Shown: positions 32,993 to 42,185, counted from the stretch's first letter. The stretch is 64,000 nt of DNA from CAVZCK01 sp963798805 (GCA_963798805.1 CAWCVC010000010.1:1426001-1490000); one strand, 5' to 3'. The notes: generated by a model not told the origin, from the sequence alone. A program made the numbers and translations.

Positions 32993-34006
32993 ATGGTCTC
33001 TACTGATCTCTTTCAGGATCAGTTCGCCGCAGCGTTGGCCGCTGCGGACGACGAGACCGCGAGCCCGGTCGAACGCGCCGAGATGCTCATGGAAATCGCC
33101 ATGGGCCTGCAGACCCAGCCGAAGCACCCCGCGCAGCTCCAGGCCGCAGCCGATCTCTGCGACAAGGCTCTCATCATCTGTCCCGAGGATTTTGCGCTAC
33201 TCAGAGCGCGGATCGCCGCGCGCAAGGCAACGGCCTTGCAGGCCATCCCGGCGGAGGACACCACCTTTCTCGAGCGCGCGCGCGACATTTATCAATCTGT
33301 GCGTCCGATCTTCGAATCGCAGGGCGCCGCCGAGGAACTGGCCGAGCTAGAGATGAATCTCGGCCTTGTGCTGCAGAGCCTCGCGGGTCTCAAGCGCGCG
33401 CGCGTGACCGATGCGATCTCGGCCTATCAGCGCGCGCTGCGCGTCTTCGACAAGCAGCGCTTCCCGCAGGAATTCGCCATTCTGCAGAACAATCTCGCAA
33501 CCGCCTTCCTGTCGATTCCACTCTCCGATGAGCGCGCCAAGATGCGCGAAGCGCTCGCCGTTCAGGCGTTTGAGGAAGGTCTGCGCGTGGTCACCATCGT
33601 CGATCATCCGATTGAATATGCAATGCTTCAGAACAATCTTGGCAACGCGCTGCAATACGCCTCCTCGGTGCACCGTGTCGCGAACAATCTCCGCGCCCTC
33701 GAAGCCTATGACGAGGCCCTGAAAGTCCGCAACCGGCGCAATATGCCGATGGAATATGCAAACACGCTGACCAACAAGGCAAATTGCCTGCAGAATCTGC
33801 CGGACGATCCCGAGCGGCCGGAGCACGGCAACCGCGCGAATCTGGTCCAGGCAAAGGCCCTCTGCGAAGAGGCTAGAGAAATTTTTGTAGCCAACGGCGA
33901 TAGCGGCAAGGCGGACATCGTTGCCGAGATCGGGCTGCAATTGGACCGCGAGCTGATGAACCTGCCGGCCGGCAATGGCGGCTCCGGGCATCCGGCAAGC
34001 GCCTGA
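32993..34006 (+). CDS. TPR-repeat protein of the hydrogenase locus
   Basis: The 337-residue protein is almost entirely helical. It contains several tetratricopeptide-like repeats, clearest in ELEMNLGLVLQSL...DAISAYQRALRV, ILQNNLATAFLS and MLQNNLGNALQYA...ALEAYDEALKV. It has no signal peptide. TPR proteins mediate protein-protein contacts; similar proteins are, to my recollection, regular members of group 1h hydrogenase clusters. It probably acts in assembly or oligomer formation. GGGAGGGG lies a few bases before the ATG. Confidence 0.85.
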   Translation: MVSTDLFQDQFAAALAAADDETASPVERAEMLMEIAMGLQTQPKHPAQLQAAADLCDKALIICPEDFALLRARIAARKATALQAIPAEDTTFLERARDIYQSVRPIFESQGAAEELAELEMNLGLVLQSLAGLKRARVTDAISAYQRALRVFDKQRFPQEFAILQNNLATAFLSIPLSDERAKMREALAVQAFEEGLRVVTIVDHPIEYAMLQNNLGNALQYASSVHRVANNLRALEAYDEALKVRNRRNMPMEYANTLTNKANCLQNLPDDPERPEHGNRANLVQAKALCEEAREIFVANGDSGKADIVAEIGLQLDRELMNLPAGNGGSGHPASA

Positions 34007-34035
34007 CGCCGAAATTCCATTTTCAGGAGATCGAC

Positions 34036-34257
34036 GTGACGACGGAAAGTCTGCTCCAGCAACCTCTGGTCTGGTCTGCGGTGCTGCTGGCGGTCGGACT
34101 CATTGCGTCACTGATCGGCGGCGCCCTGTCCGGCTTCATGATTGCGGGCAAGGATCTTGGCACCGAGGTCGCCACGCAGATCGGAGCTTTGTTCGGCGGT
34201 TTCGCCGGACTGCCCGGCATTGCCATTGCGCTCCTGGCGCTGGCGTTCATCGGCTGA
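34036..34257 (+). CDS. Small membrane protein 1 of the hydrogenase locus
   Basis: A 73-residue protein with two hydrophobic segments (residues about 12-38 and 50-72) separated by a short polar stretch with GKDLGTEVATQ. It starts at GTG with AGGAG seven bases upstream. No family is recognised. It could anchor the otherwise soluble hydrogenase or its partner proteins to the inner membrane; that is inference from size, topology and position. Confidence 0.7.
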   Translation: MTTESLLQQPLVWSAVLLAVGLIASLIGGALSGFMIAGKDLGTEVATQIGALFGGFAGLPGIAIALLALAFIG

Positions 34258-34266
34258 AGGCGCACA

Positions 34267-34491
34267 ATGTTGAGCATGGCGAAAAACGCTTTTATGCTTT
34301 TTCTCCGCGGACGCCTCTTCGCCGAGCCCGGAAAGGCGGTTACGCTGATGGCCGCCGGCGTCGTCTTTACCGCGCTGATCTGTTTCGGCTTGGCACTGGC
34401 CGGGATGCCGCTGTGGCTGGCGGTGTTCATGGCCGGCCTGGTCGGCGGCGGCGCGCAGCCGATGCTGTTGAAGAGAGTGAAATTTCGCTGA
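34267..34491 (+). CDS. Small membrane protein 2 of the hydrogenase locus
   Basis: A 74-residue protein with a basic N-terminus (AKNAFMLFLRGRLF) and two membrane segments (about 24-44 and 47-64), ending LLKRVKFR. By the positive-inside rule both ends should face the cytoplasm. It is nine bases behind the first small membrane protein and ten bases ahead of the NifU-Rieske gene, so the three are probably co-expressed. Function unknown; an anchor or quinone-access subunit is conceivable. Confidence 0.7.
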   Translation: MLSMAKNAFMLFLRGRLFAEPGKAVTLMAAGVVFTALICFGLALAGMPLWLAVFMAGLVGGGAQPMLLKRVKFR

Positions 34492-34501
34492 GTAGGCTTC
34501 C

Positions 34502-35371
34502 ATGAACGCGCTCGACAAAGCGCCAGCGCAGCAGGCCAGCCTTTCCAAGTTGCTCGAGGACATCGAAAGACTTGAGGCCATTTTTGAGACGTGGGACGAC
34601 GCTCCGCGAAGCGCCGCTCACGCCTATCGCACGGCGATCGAAGCGCTTCACGGCGAAGCCATCCGCCAACTCGTCGGTGCGCTGAAAAGCGATCCGGCAG
34701 CCGCGGCGGCAATGAAGCGGGCGGCGGCAGACGAAACCGTCTATGCCGTGCTGCGCCGCCACAACATCATCAAGCCGAGCTTCGCCGAGCGCGTCGAGAA
34801 CGCTCTGGAAGGCGTGCGCCCGATGCTCGCCTCCCATGGCGGCGACGTCGAGCTGGTCACCATCGCTCCGCCCGCGATCGAGGTGCGTTTCACCGGCGCC
34901 TGCGACGGCTGCTCGGCATCCGCCCTTACCTTCCATGCCGGGGTGAAGAAGGCGGTCGAGGAGGCCTGCCCCGAGATCACCGACATCGTCCAGGTCAGGA
35001 GCGGCGCTGCCGCCGCCCCGACCGGCGTCAATTTCACCAGCCCCTTTGCTCTGAATGCAGAGGGCAACTGGCTGCTCGCGGGACGACTCCACGACATGCC
35101 CGACGGCGGCATTCGGTCGCTGACGGTCGGAGGCGAGAAAGTGCTGGTCTTCCGCCGCGGCCCGATCGTTTCCTGCTTCCAGAATGCCTGTGCGCATCTC
35201 GGCTTCCCGATCCATGACGGCGAGGTCGAGAATGGTGTCATCGCCTGCCCGCATCACGGCTTCCGATATGATCTGACGACCGGCGAGTGCCTCACCGCGC
35301 CCGAGGTGCAGCTGCAGCCCCACGCCGTCCGCGTCATCGGCAATCGCGTCGAAGTGAGGCTCGTCAGATGA
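34502..35371 (+). CDS. NifU-like/Rieske fusion protein
   Basis: The 289-residue protein has an N-terminal helical region (1-95), a NifU C-terminal-type domain (about 97-165, with the CxxC GACDGCSAS) and a Rieske [2Fe-2S] domain (about 185-287). The last binds its cluster through CAHLGFP (Cys, His) and CPHHGF (Cys, His). It lacks an export signal. NifU-Rieske proteins are, as I recall, conserved partners of group 1h hydrogenases, and one is a suspected electron acceptor. It could shuttle electrons from the small subunit toward quinone, or deliver Fe-S clusters. Its stop overlaps the NHL gene (ATGA). Confidence 0.88.
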   Translation: MNALDKAPAQQASLSKLLEDIERLEAIFETWDDAPRSAAHAYRTAIEALHGEAIRQLVGALKSDPAAAAAMKRAAADETVYAVLRRHNIIKPSFAERVENALEGVRPMLASHGGDVELVTIAPPAIEVRFTGACDGCSASALTFHAGVKKAVEEACPEITDIVQVRSGAAAAPTGVNFTSPFALNAEGNWLLAGRLHDMPDGGIRSLTVGGEKVLVFRRGPIVSCFQNACAHLGFPIHDGEVENGVIACPHHGFRYDLTTGECLTAPEVQLQPHAVRVIGNRVEVRLVR

Positions 35372-36573
35372 GGGTCTCGCTGAGGCACAGCTCCGAGGAT
35401 CTCCCCCGCTCCGGCTCAGCGACCCCGGAGCCTCTCCCCCTGCCCCTCCTCTCTGTCGAGGGACCGCGCGTCGTTCTGGGCGGTCTCCTCGGCAGGGATG
35501 GACTTGCCGCGCCGGTGCAGCCAAGCGCAGTAAGCCTGTTCGGGCCGCGGGGCGCATGTCTGGCATCGATGGCCGGACCGCTTTTCGTGTCGGATACGGG
35601 CCATCACCGTCTAATGATCTGGGTGGACGTCCCGGCCGCCGATAGCGAGCCGGCGAACCTGCTCGTCGGGCAACCCAATTTCACCTCCGAGGGACGGAAT
35701 GGCGGAGGCGCGATCGGCGCCGCATCGCTGAATGTGCCGACCGGCGTCGCGGCGGCGCGCGGCATTCTCGCCGTGGCCGATGCCTGGAACCATCGCATTC
35801 TGATCTGGCACGGCTATCCGATCCGCTCCAATCAGCCCGCCGACATTGTTCTGGGACAGGCCGATTTCGAAGGCGGCCTTGCCAATCGGGGGAAAGACGC
35901 GCCCGCGGCGGATACGCTCAATTGGTGCTACGGCGTGACCATCTCCGGCGCCCGGCTGTTCGTCGCCGATACCGGAAACCGCCGCGTGCTGGTGTGGGAC
36001 CGGATACCCGAGCGCAACGGCGCGCCGGCCGATCTCGTCCTGGGCCAAGAGACATTCACCTGCCGTGACGAGAATGCCGGCCACAGCGTGAGCGCCTGCG
36101 GCATGCGTTGGCCTCATGCCGTTGCTTGCAAGCACGGCATGATCCTGATCGCCGACGCCGGCAATAACCGCGTCATGGTGTGGCGCTCGCTGCCACAGTT
36201 GAACGGCGCGCCTTGCGATTTCGTGCTCGGGCAAACCGGCTTCACCGGACAGGAAAACAACGGTGCCGCCTATTGTCCCAGCGCCACGACCGTGAACATG
36301 CCTTATAGTGTCGCCGCGCTTGACGATAACATCGTGATCGCCGATACCGCGAATTCGCGGCTGATCGGTTTGCAATGCGAGGGCATGGCCACGGGAACGC
36401 CGGCGACGGCGCTGACCGGCCAGCGCAGCTTCGCCGACAAAGGCGACAATCGCTGGGGTCCGCCATGCCGTGACAGCCTGTGCTGGCCTTACGGCATCGC
36501 CGCTTGCGGGAGCTCTCTGATGATCGCCGATTCGGGAAACAGCCGCGTGCTGCTTTGGGAGGCCGCAAGGTGA
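35368..36573 (+). CDS. NHL-repeat (beta-propeller) protein
   Basis: The 401-residue protein contains about five or six repeats of the form FVADTGNRRVLVW, each followed by GAPADLVLGQ, which build an NHL-type beta propeller. There is no clear signal peptide. Such a protein is a usual companion of group 1h hydrogenase genes. Its role is unknown; a docking platform is plausible. It overlaps the NifU-Rieske gene at its start and hypF at its end (GTGA), showing tight coupling. Confidence 0.87.
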   Translation: MRVSLRHSSEDLPRSGSATPEPLPLPLLSVEGPRVVLGGLLGRDGLAAPVQPSAVSLFGPRGACLASMAGPLFVSDTGHHRLMIWVDVPAADSEPANLLVGQPNFTSEGRNGGGAIGAASLNVPTGVAAARGILAVADAWNHRILIWHGYPIRSNQPADIVLGQADFEGGLANRGKDAPAADTLNWCYGVTISGARLFVADTGNRRVLVWDRIPERNGAPADLVLGQETFTCRDENAGHSVSACGMRWPHAVACKHGMILIADAGNNRVMVWRSLPQLNGAPCDFVLGQTGFTGQENNGAAYCPSATTVNMPYSVAALDDNIVIADTANSRLIGLQCEGMATGTPATALTGQRSFADKGDNRWGPPCRDSLCWPYGIAACGSSLMIADSGNSRVLLWEAAR

Positions 36574-39017
36574 GCATTCCGGCCAGGGCCGCCAAGGATG
36601 AGAACGTCGCGGTCGAAATCCGGGTGCAGGGTCGTGTCCAGGGCGTCGGCTTTCGTCCCGCCGTCTGGCGCATCGCCAATGCGCTGCATCTGGGCGGCGA
36701 GGTGCTCAACGACTCCAAGGGCGTGCTGGTGCGCGTGCAAGGTTCGGCCGGCGCGGTGATCAGCTTCATCGAACGCCTGCATGATGAGGCGCCGCCTCTT
36801 GCGCGCATCGAGACAATCATCTCGCACCCTTATGAAGGGCGCCTGCCGGGCATGTTCCGCATCGCCGACAGCGTCAGCGGCACCGTCCACACCGAGATTT
36901 CCCCCGACGCCGCGATCTGCGACGCCTGCGCCGAGGAAGTGCTCAATCCCTTCGAGGGCCGCTACCGCTATCCCTTCACCAACTGCACGCATTGCGGGCC
37001 GCGCCTTAGCATCATCGACGGCGTGCCTTACGACCGCACGCAGACGACAATGGCCGCCTTCGACATGTGCGAAGCGTGCCTCGCCGAATATCGCAACCCG
37101 GCCGACCGGCGATTTCACGCGGAGGCCACGGCCTGCCATAGCTGCGGGCCGCGCGTCTCGCTGATCCGACTCGATGGCGGTGTGATCAGCTTCGACCAGC
37201 ATTCCATGCTCGACAATGTCGACGCCGCCTGCAGCCTTCTGCAAAAGGGCGAGATCGTCGCGGTCAAGGGCCTCGGCGGCTATCAGCTTGCCTGCGATGC
37301 AACGAATGCGGAAGCGGTGAGCCGCCTGCGCATGCGCAAGGGCCGCTATGCGAAGCCCTTCGCCTTGATGGCGCGCGATCTCGAAATCATCCGGCGCTAT
37401 TGCAGCGTGAGCCAGGCGGAAGAAGCCGTCCTCAGAAGCGCGGAGGCGCCGATCGTGCTGCTCCGCGCCACTGGGCCGGAACACCTGCCCGAGCCAGTCG
37501 CGCCGGGCTTGAATACGCTCGGCTTCATGCTTCCGACGACGCCGTTGCACCTCTTGATGCTCCGGCGCATGGACCGGCCGGTCATCATGACCAGCGGCAA
37601 CATCTCCGACGAGCCGCAACTCATCGGCGATGCGCAAGCAATCGAAAAGCTGGAGCGGATCACGCCTTATGCGCTGGTCCATGACCGCGATATCGCCAAC
37701 CGGGTCGACGATTCCGTCGTTCGCGAGATCGGCGGCAAGATCCGCCTCGTCAGGCGGGCGCGCGGCTATGCGCCGGCGCCCATTCGGCTGCCGCGCGGCT
37801 TCGAGCGGACGCCCGACATCCTGGCGATGGGCGGCGAGCTGAAAGCGACCGCCTGCCTCCTCAAGGATGGCATGGCGATCCTGACCCAGCACCAGGGCGA
37901 TCTGGAAAACGCCGCGACCTTCGCCGATTACCGCAAGAGCATCGATCTGTTCAGCGCCCTGTTCGGCCATGCCCCGCGCGCCATTATCTCCGACCAGCAT
38001 CCGGACTATCTCTCATCCAAGCTGGCGGTCGAGCGGTCCCGCCACGATCATCTGCCGCTCATTTCCGTCCAGCATCATCACGCGCACACCGCATCCTGCC
38101 TTGCCGAGAATGGCCGCCCGCTCAATGCCGCGCCGGTTCTCGGCATCGTCCTGGACGGGCTCGGGCTCGGCGATGACGGCACCATCTGGGGCGGCGAATT
38201 TCTGCTCGCCGATTATGACGGCTACGAGCGGCTCGGCTGCTTGCGGCCGGTCGCCATGCTCGGCGGCACGCAGGCGGTGCGCGAGCCGTGGCGCAACCTC
38301 TATGCGCATTTGGTCGCGCAGATGGGCTGGGCGGAGTTCGCCATGAATTTCGCCGAGCTGGAGCTGTTCGCTTTTCTCAAGGCCAAGCCGCGCGCCACGC
38401 TCGACTCCATGCTCAAGCACAATCTGAACTCGCCGCTCGCCTCCTCCTGCGGCAGGCTGTTCGATGCACTCGCAGCGGCGGTAGGCGTCTGCCGGGAGCG
38501 CCAGCACTATGAGGGACAGGCGGGCGCCGAACTGGAGGCGATGGCCGACGAGAAGACGCTGCGCGATCCGGGCGAGGAACGCTATCCCATCGCCATCCCG
38601 AGGCTGCCGGAGAGCGGCCTGCCCTATATCGAGCCGCTCGGCATGTGGCGCGCCGTGCTCGGCGACCTGTTGCTCGGAACGCCGCCCGCGATCGTCGCCG
38701 CGCGCTTCCATGTCTGGCTCGCCGAAAGCGTCGTCGCCATGACCGAAAAGCTGGCGCGGCGCGATGCCCCGGATGGGCCCCCCTTTACCAGCGTTGCCCT
38801 CAGCGGCGGCTGCTTCCAGAACCGCATCCTCTTCGAGGAGATCGTCCGGCGCCTCGACGCCAGCGGATTTTCCGTCCTCAGCCATGCGCAATTCCCCGCC
38901 AATGATGGCGGACTCTCGCTCGGACAGGCGGCAATCGGCGCGGCCCGGCTCATCCGCGCCCAAACGCAAGTGCAAGGAACAGCATCATGTGTCTCGGAAT
39001 TCCCGGCCGCATCGTGA
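36570..39017 (+). CDS. hypF: Carbamoyltransferase HypF
   Basis: HypF uses carbamoyl phosphate and ATP to carbamoylate HypE, the source of the cyanide ligands of the NiFe centre. The 815-residue product shows an acylphosphatase-like domain (RVQGVGFRPAVWRIA), paired zinc fingers (CDACAEE...CTHCGPR and CEACLAEY...CHSCGPR), a YrdC-like domain (KGLGGYQLACDA) and a Kae1-like domain with HHHAH. I place the start at GTG 36570, overlapping the NHL stop; the upstream frame is a shadow. It overlaps hypC by 31 bases. Confidence 0.96.
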   Translation: MSIPARAAKDENVAVEIRVQGRVQGVGFRPAVWRIANALHLGGEVLNDSKGVLVRVQGSAGAVISFIERLHDEAPPLARIETIISHPYEGRLPGMFRIADSVSGTVHTEISPDAAICDACAEEVLNPFEGRYRYPFTNCTHCGPRLSIIDGVPYDRTQTTMAAFDMCEACLAEYRNPADRRFHAEATACHSCGPRVSLIRLDGGVISFDQHSMLDNVDAACSLLQKGEIVAVKGLGGYQLACDATNAEAVSRLRMRKGRYAKPFALMARDLEIIRRYCSVSQAEEAVLRSAEAPIVLLRATGPEHLPEPVAPGLNTLGFMLPTTPLHLLMLRRMDRPVIMTSGNISDEPQLIGDAQAIEKLERITPYALVHDRDIANRVDDSVVREIGGKIRLVRRARGYAPAPIRLPRGFERTPDILAMGGELKATACLLKDGMAILTQHQGDLENAATFADYRKSIDLFSALFGHAPRAIISDQHPDYLSSKLAVERSRHDHLPLISVQHHHAHTASCLAENGRPLNAAPVLGIVLDGLGLGDDGTIWGGEFLLADYDGYERLGCLRPVAMLGGTQAVREPWRNLYAHLVAQMGWAEFAMNFAELELFAFLKAKPRATLDSMLKHNLNSPLASSCGRLFDALAAAVGVCRERQHYEGQAGAELEAMADEKTLRDPGEERYPIAIPRLPESGLPYIEPLGMWRAVLGDLLLGTPPAIVAARFHVWLAESVVAMTEKLARRDAPDGPPFTSVALSGGCFQNRILFEEIVRRLDASGFSVLSHAQFPANDGGLSLGQAAIGAARLIRAQTQVQGTASCVSEFPAAS

Positions 39018-39268
39018 AGATCGACGACGCGCACAAACGGCTCGCGACCGTCGATGTCAGCGGCGTCCGCCGGCAGGTCAACATCGCCTGCATCGTTGAT
39101 GACGAGCACCCGCCGGAGGCCTGCATCGGCGACTGGGTGCTCATTCATGTCGGCTTCGCCATGAGCCGCATCGACGAGGAGCAGGCGGCGCAGACCTTGC
39201 AGATCCTCACCGAGCTCGGCGAAGCCCAGGAAGAAATGAGGGCCATGCGGCTTTCGGCCGCCGAATAG
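38987..39268 (+). CDS. hypC: Hydrogenase maturation chaperone HypC
   Basis: The 93-residue product begins MCLGIPGRIV, with the essential Cys2 that carries the Fe(CN)2CO unit with HypD. It keeps the OB-fold pattern ending GDWVLIHVGFAMSRIDEEQA. HypC delivers the iron centre to the large-subunit precursor. It overlaps the end of hypF and is 11 bases ahead of the SIS-domain gene, with AGGAG before the latter. Confidence 0.96.
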   Translation: MCLGIPGRIVKIDDAHKRLATVDVSGVRRQVNIACIVDDEHPPEACIGDWVLIHVGFAMSRIDEEQAAQTLQILTELGEAQEEMRAMRLSAAE

Positions 39269-39279
39269 GAGGAGCCCAA

Positions 39280-39972
39280 ATGTCTTCGGAACAGGATCTC
39301 CAATCGCTCTACCCGTTTCTGCACGGCAAGCAGCAGGACGCAGCGCAGCTCGATACGGCGCTGATGCATTCGGTCGCCGAGAAGGCGAAGGGCTCGCGCC
39401 AGACCAATGAGGCTTTCTTTGCCGAGCAGGCGCCGATCCTGGTCGCGGCGGCGAAAACGGTGGCCGAGGTCTACCGCAAGGGCGGCCGGCTGTTCACCAT
39501 GGGCAATGGCGGCTCGAGCTGCGATGCGTCGCACGTCGCGGTGGAGTTCGTGCATCCCGTCACCGCCGGGCGGCCGGCGCTCGCGGCCATCAATCTCGTC
39601 GCAGATCTCGCCATGATCTCCGCCGTCGGCAACGATGTCGGCTTCGAGCACGTGTTCGTGCGCCAGGTCGTGGCCCAGGCGAAGGCGGGCGACGGTCTCG
39701 TCGGCATCTCCACCAGCGGCAATTCGGCCAATCTCATCGCTGCCTTTGCCAAGGCGAAGGAGATGGGGCTCGTCACCATTGGCCTGACCGGCGGCGACGG
39801 CGGCAGGATGAAGACCTCGGGCGTCGTCGATCACTGCCTCATCGTGCCGTCGGCTTCCATTCACCGTATCCAGGAATGCCACGTCACCGCCTATCATATT
39901 CTCTGGGACCTGGTGCATACGCTGCTCGCGGATGATCGCGGCTCGGCGGCGAAGAAAGGAGCGGCGGCATGA
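39280..39972 (+). CDS. SIS-domain phosphosugar isomerase (GmhA-like) within the hyp operon
   Basis: The 230-residue protein has a single SIS domain: GGRLFTMGNGGSSCDASHVAVE and GISTSGNSANLIAAFAKAKE, with HVTAYHILWDLVH near the end. This is the pattern of D-sedoheptulose-7-phosphate isomerase (GmhA). Its place between hypC and hypD, overlapping hypD by four bases, argues against a lipopolysaccharide role and for a function in hydrogenase maturation or its regulation. A structural or nucleotide/sugar-sensing role is possible. Similar genes recur in other hyp operons, though I cannot say what they do. Confidence 0.85.
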   Translation: MSSEQDLQSLYPFLHGKQQDAAQLDTALMHSVAEKAKGSRQTNEAFFAEQAPILVAAAKTVAEVYRKGGRLFTMGNGGSSCDASHVAVEFVHPVTAGRPALAAINLVADLAMISAVGNDVGFEHVFVRQVVAQAKAGDGLVGISTSGNSANLIAAFAKAKEMGLVTIGLTGGDGGRMKTSGVVDHCLIVPSASIHRIQECHVTAYHILWDLVHTLLADDRGSAAKKGAAA

Positions 39973-41099
39973 AATATGTCGACGAATTCCGCGACCGCGA
40001 GAAGGCGGCCGTGCTGATCAAGGAGATCGAGGCGCTCGCCGCCTCCATCGAGATTACCAAGCATCGCCCGCTCCATATCATGGAAGTCTGCGGCGGCCAT
40101 ACGCATTCCATCTTCCGCTACGGCATTGAGGGCATGCTGCCCGACACGATCGAGCTGGTGCACGGCCCCGGCTGCCCGGTCTGCGTGCTGCCGATGGGCC
40201 GCGTCGATGACTGCATCGCCATCGCCGAGCGCCCGGAAGTCATCTTCACCACCTTCGGCGACGCCATGCGCGTGCCCGGCTCGAAAAAGAGTCTTTTACA
40301 AGCCAAAGCCGACGGCGCCGATGTGCGCATGGTCTATTCGCCGATGGACGCGCTTGCTCTCGCCCGCAACAACCCGGACCGGGAGGTGGTGTTTTTCGGC
40401 ATCGGCTTCGAGACCACCATGCCCTCCACCGCGCTTACCATTCTGCAGGCGGAAGCGGAGGGCATCACCCATTTCTCGGTCTTCTGCAACCACATCACCA
40501 TCGTGCCGACGATCAAGGCCATCCTCGACAGCCCGGACCTGCATCTCGACGGCTTTCTCGGCCCCGGCCATGTCTCCATGGTCATCGGCACCGCGCCCTA
40601 TCAGTTCATCGCCCAATATTACCGGCGGCCGATGGTCGTTGCCGGTTTCGAGCCGCTCGACGTGCTGCAGTCGCTCTGGATGTGCCTGATCCAGATCAAG
40701 GAGGGCCGCGCGGAAATCGAGAATCAATATGCGCGCATCGTCCCGGAAGCCGGCAACGCCGCGGCGCTCCAGGCGGTGTCGAAGGTCTATGAGCTTCGCG
40801 AATTCTTTGAATGGCGCGGGCTCGGCTCGATTGATCATTCGGGCGTCAAGATCCGGCCGGCCTACGCGCAATATGATGCCGAGCGCAAATTCACCGTGCC
40901 GAATGTCCGCATCGCCGATCCGAAGAGCTGCCAATGCGGCGAGGTGCTCAAAGGGGTGATCAAGCCCTGGCAATGCAAGGTGTTCGGCTCGGCCTGCACG
41001 CCGGAGATGCCGCTCGGCGCGCTGATGGTCTCGTCGGAAGGGGCCTGCGCGGCCTATTATCAGTATGGCGGCGTCAAGAAGCAGGCAGGCGCGGCATGA
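39969..41099 (+). CDS. hypD: Hydrogenase maturation protein HypD
   Basis: HypD is the [4Fe-4S] scaffold on which Fe(CN)2CO is assembled with HypC. The 376-residue product has the conserved CGGHTHSIFRYG, GPGCPVCVLP and the C-terminal cysteine set (CQCGEVLKG, WQCKVFGSACTPE, SSEGACAAYYQY). It starts within the stop of the SIS gene and overlaps hypE (ATGA). Confidence 0.97.
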   Translation: MKYVDEFRDREKAAVLIKEIEALAASIEITKHRPLHIMEVCGGHTHSIFRYGIEGMLPDTIELVHGPGCPVCVLPMGRVDDCIAIAERPEVIFTTFGDAMRVPGSKKSLLQAKADGADVRMVYSPMDALALARNNPDREVVFFGIGFETTMPSTALTILQAEAEGITHFSVFCNHITIVPTIKAILDSPDLHLDGFLGPGHVSMVIGTAPYQFIAQYYRRPMVVAGFEPLDVLQSLWMCLIQIKEGRAEIENQYARIVPEAGNAAALQAVSKVYELREFFEWRGLGSIDHSGVKIRPAYAQYDAERKFTVPNVRIADPKSCQCGEVLKGVIKPWQCKVFGSACTPEMPLGALMVSSEGACAAYYQYGGVKKQAGAA

Positions 41100-42163
41100 C
41101 CGTCATTCCGCTGACGCGAGCGCGGCCTTTCGGGCGCGTCAATGTCCCGAAGGTGACGCTCGCTCATGGCGGCGGCGGCAAAGCCATGCGCGATCTCATC
41201 GACGATGTGTTTGTCGCGCCTTTCGAGAACACCACTCTCGCCCCGCTCGAGGATCAGGCCCGGCTCGATCTCAGCGCTTTCGCGCAGCTTGGCGACCGGC
41301 TCGCCTTCACCACCAACTCCTTCGTCGTCGATCCGCTGTTCTTTCCCGGCGGCGACATCGGCAAGCTGGCCGTCTATGGCACGGTGAACGATCTCGCCGT
41401 CGGCGGCGCCGTGCCGCTTTATCTATCCTGTGCGGTGATCATCGAGGAAGGCGTTACGGTCGATCTTTTGCGGCGCGTTGCAGCTTCCATGGCGGGAGCG
41501 GCGCGCCTCGCCGGCGTGCAGATCGTCACCGGCGACACCAAGGTCGTGCATAAGGGCGCCTGCGATAAGCTGTTCATCACCACCACAGGCGTCGGCGCGA
41601 TCCCGAAGGGCCTCGATCTGGGCGCCCACCGCGCCGAGCCGGGCGATGCGATCCTCGTCAACGGCCTGCTCGGCGACCATGGCGCCGCGATTCTGTGCGC
41701 ACGCGGGGATATGGCGCTGGAAACGCCGATCGAGAGCGACTGCGCGCCGCTCTACCAGCTTGTGCGAACGATCCTCGCTGCCGCACCAAACACGCGGCTG
41801 TTTCGCGACGCGACACGCGGCGGCGTTGCCACGGTGCTGAATGAGATCGCCACCGCCTCAGGCGTTTCGATCGAGATCGACGAGACGCTGGCGCCGATCC
41901 GCGACGAGGTGAAGGCGTTCTGCGAAATCCTCGGGCTCGACCCGCTCTATCTTGCCAATGAAGGCAAGCTCGTCACCGTCGTGCCGGCCGCCGAAGCCGA
42001 CGCCGCGTTGGCGGCGATGCACGCCCATCCCCTCGGCGCAGGAGCGCGCCTGATCGGACATGCGGGAGACGGCGAGGCCGGCCGCGTCACCATGCGGACC
42101 TGCTTTGGCGGCCGTCGCATCGTAGATATGCTTGTCGGCGAGCAATTGCCCCGGATTTGTTGA
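41096..42163 (+). CDS. hypE: Hydrogenase maturation protein HypE
   Basis: HypE dehydrates the carbamoyl group received from HypF to a thiocyanate on its C-terminal cysteine. The 355-residue product begins with a PurM-like region (VTLAHGGGGKAMRDLI) and ends PRIC, the functional C-terminus. The ATG at 41096 overlaps the hypD stop. The nickel transporter gene starts 22 bases downstream. Confidence 0.97.
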   Translation: MTVIPLTRARPFGRVNVPKVTLAHGGGGKAMRDLIDDVFVAPFENTTLAPLEDQARLDLSAFAQLGDRLAFTTNSFVVDPLFFPGGDIGKLAVYGTVNDLAVGGAVPLYLSCAVIIEEGVTVDLLRRVAASMAGAARLAGVQIVTGDTKVVHKGACDKLFITTTGVGAIPKGLDLGAHRAEPGDAILVNGLLGDHGAAILCARGDMALETPIESDCAPLYQLVRTILAAAPNTRLFRDATRGGVATVLNEIATASGVSIEIDETLAPIRDEVKAFCEILGLDPLYLANEGKLVTVVPAAEADAALAAMHAHPLGAGARLIGHAGDGEAGRVTMRTCFGGRRIVDMLVGEQLPRIC

Positions 42164-42185
42164 TACGGCCAGCACTGGATCATTC

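Noticed and set aside
36489..38000. Minus-strand open frame of 503 codons inside hypF
   Set aside because: Antisense shadow; HypF motifs are on the plus strand.
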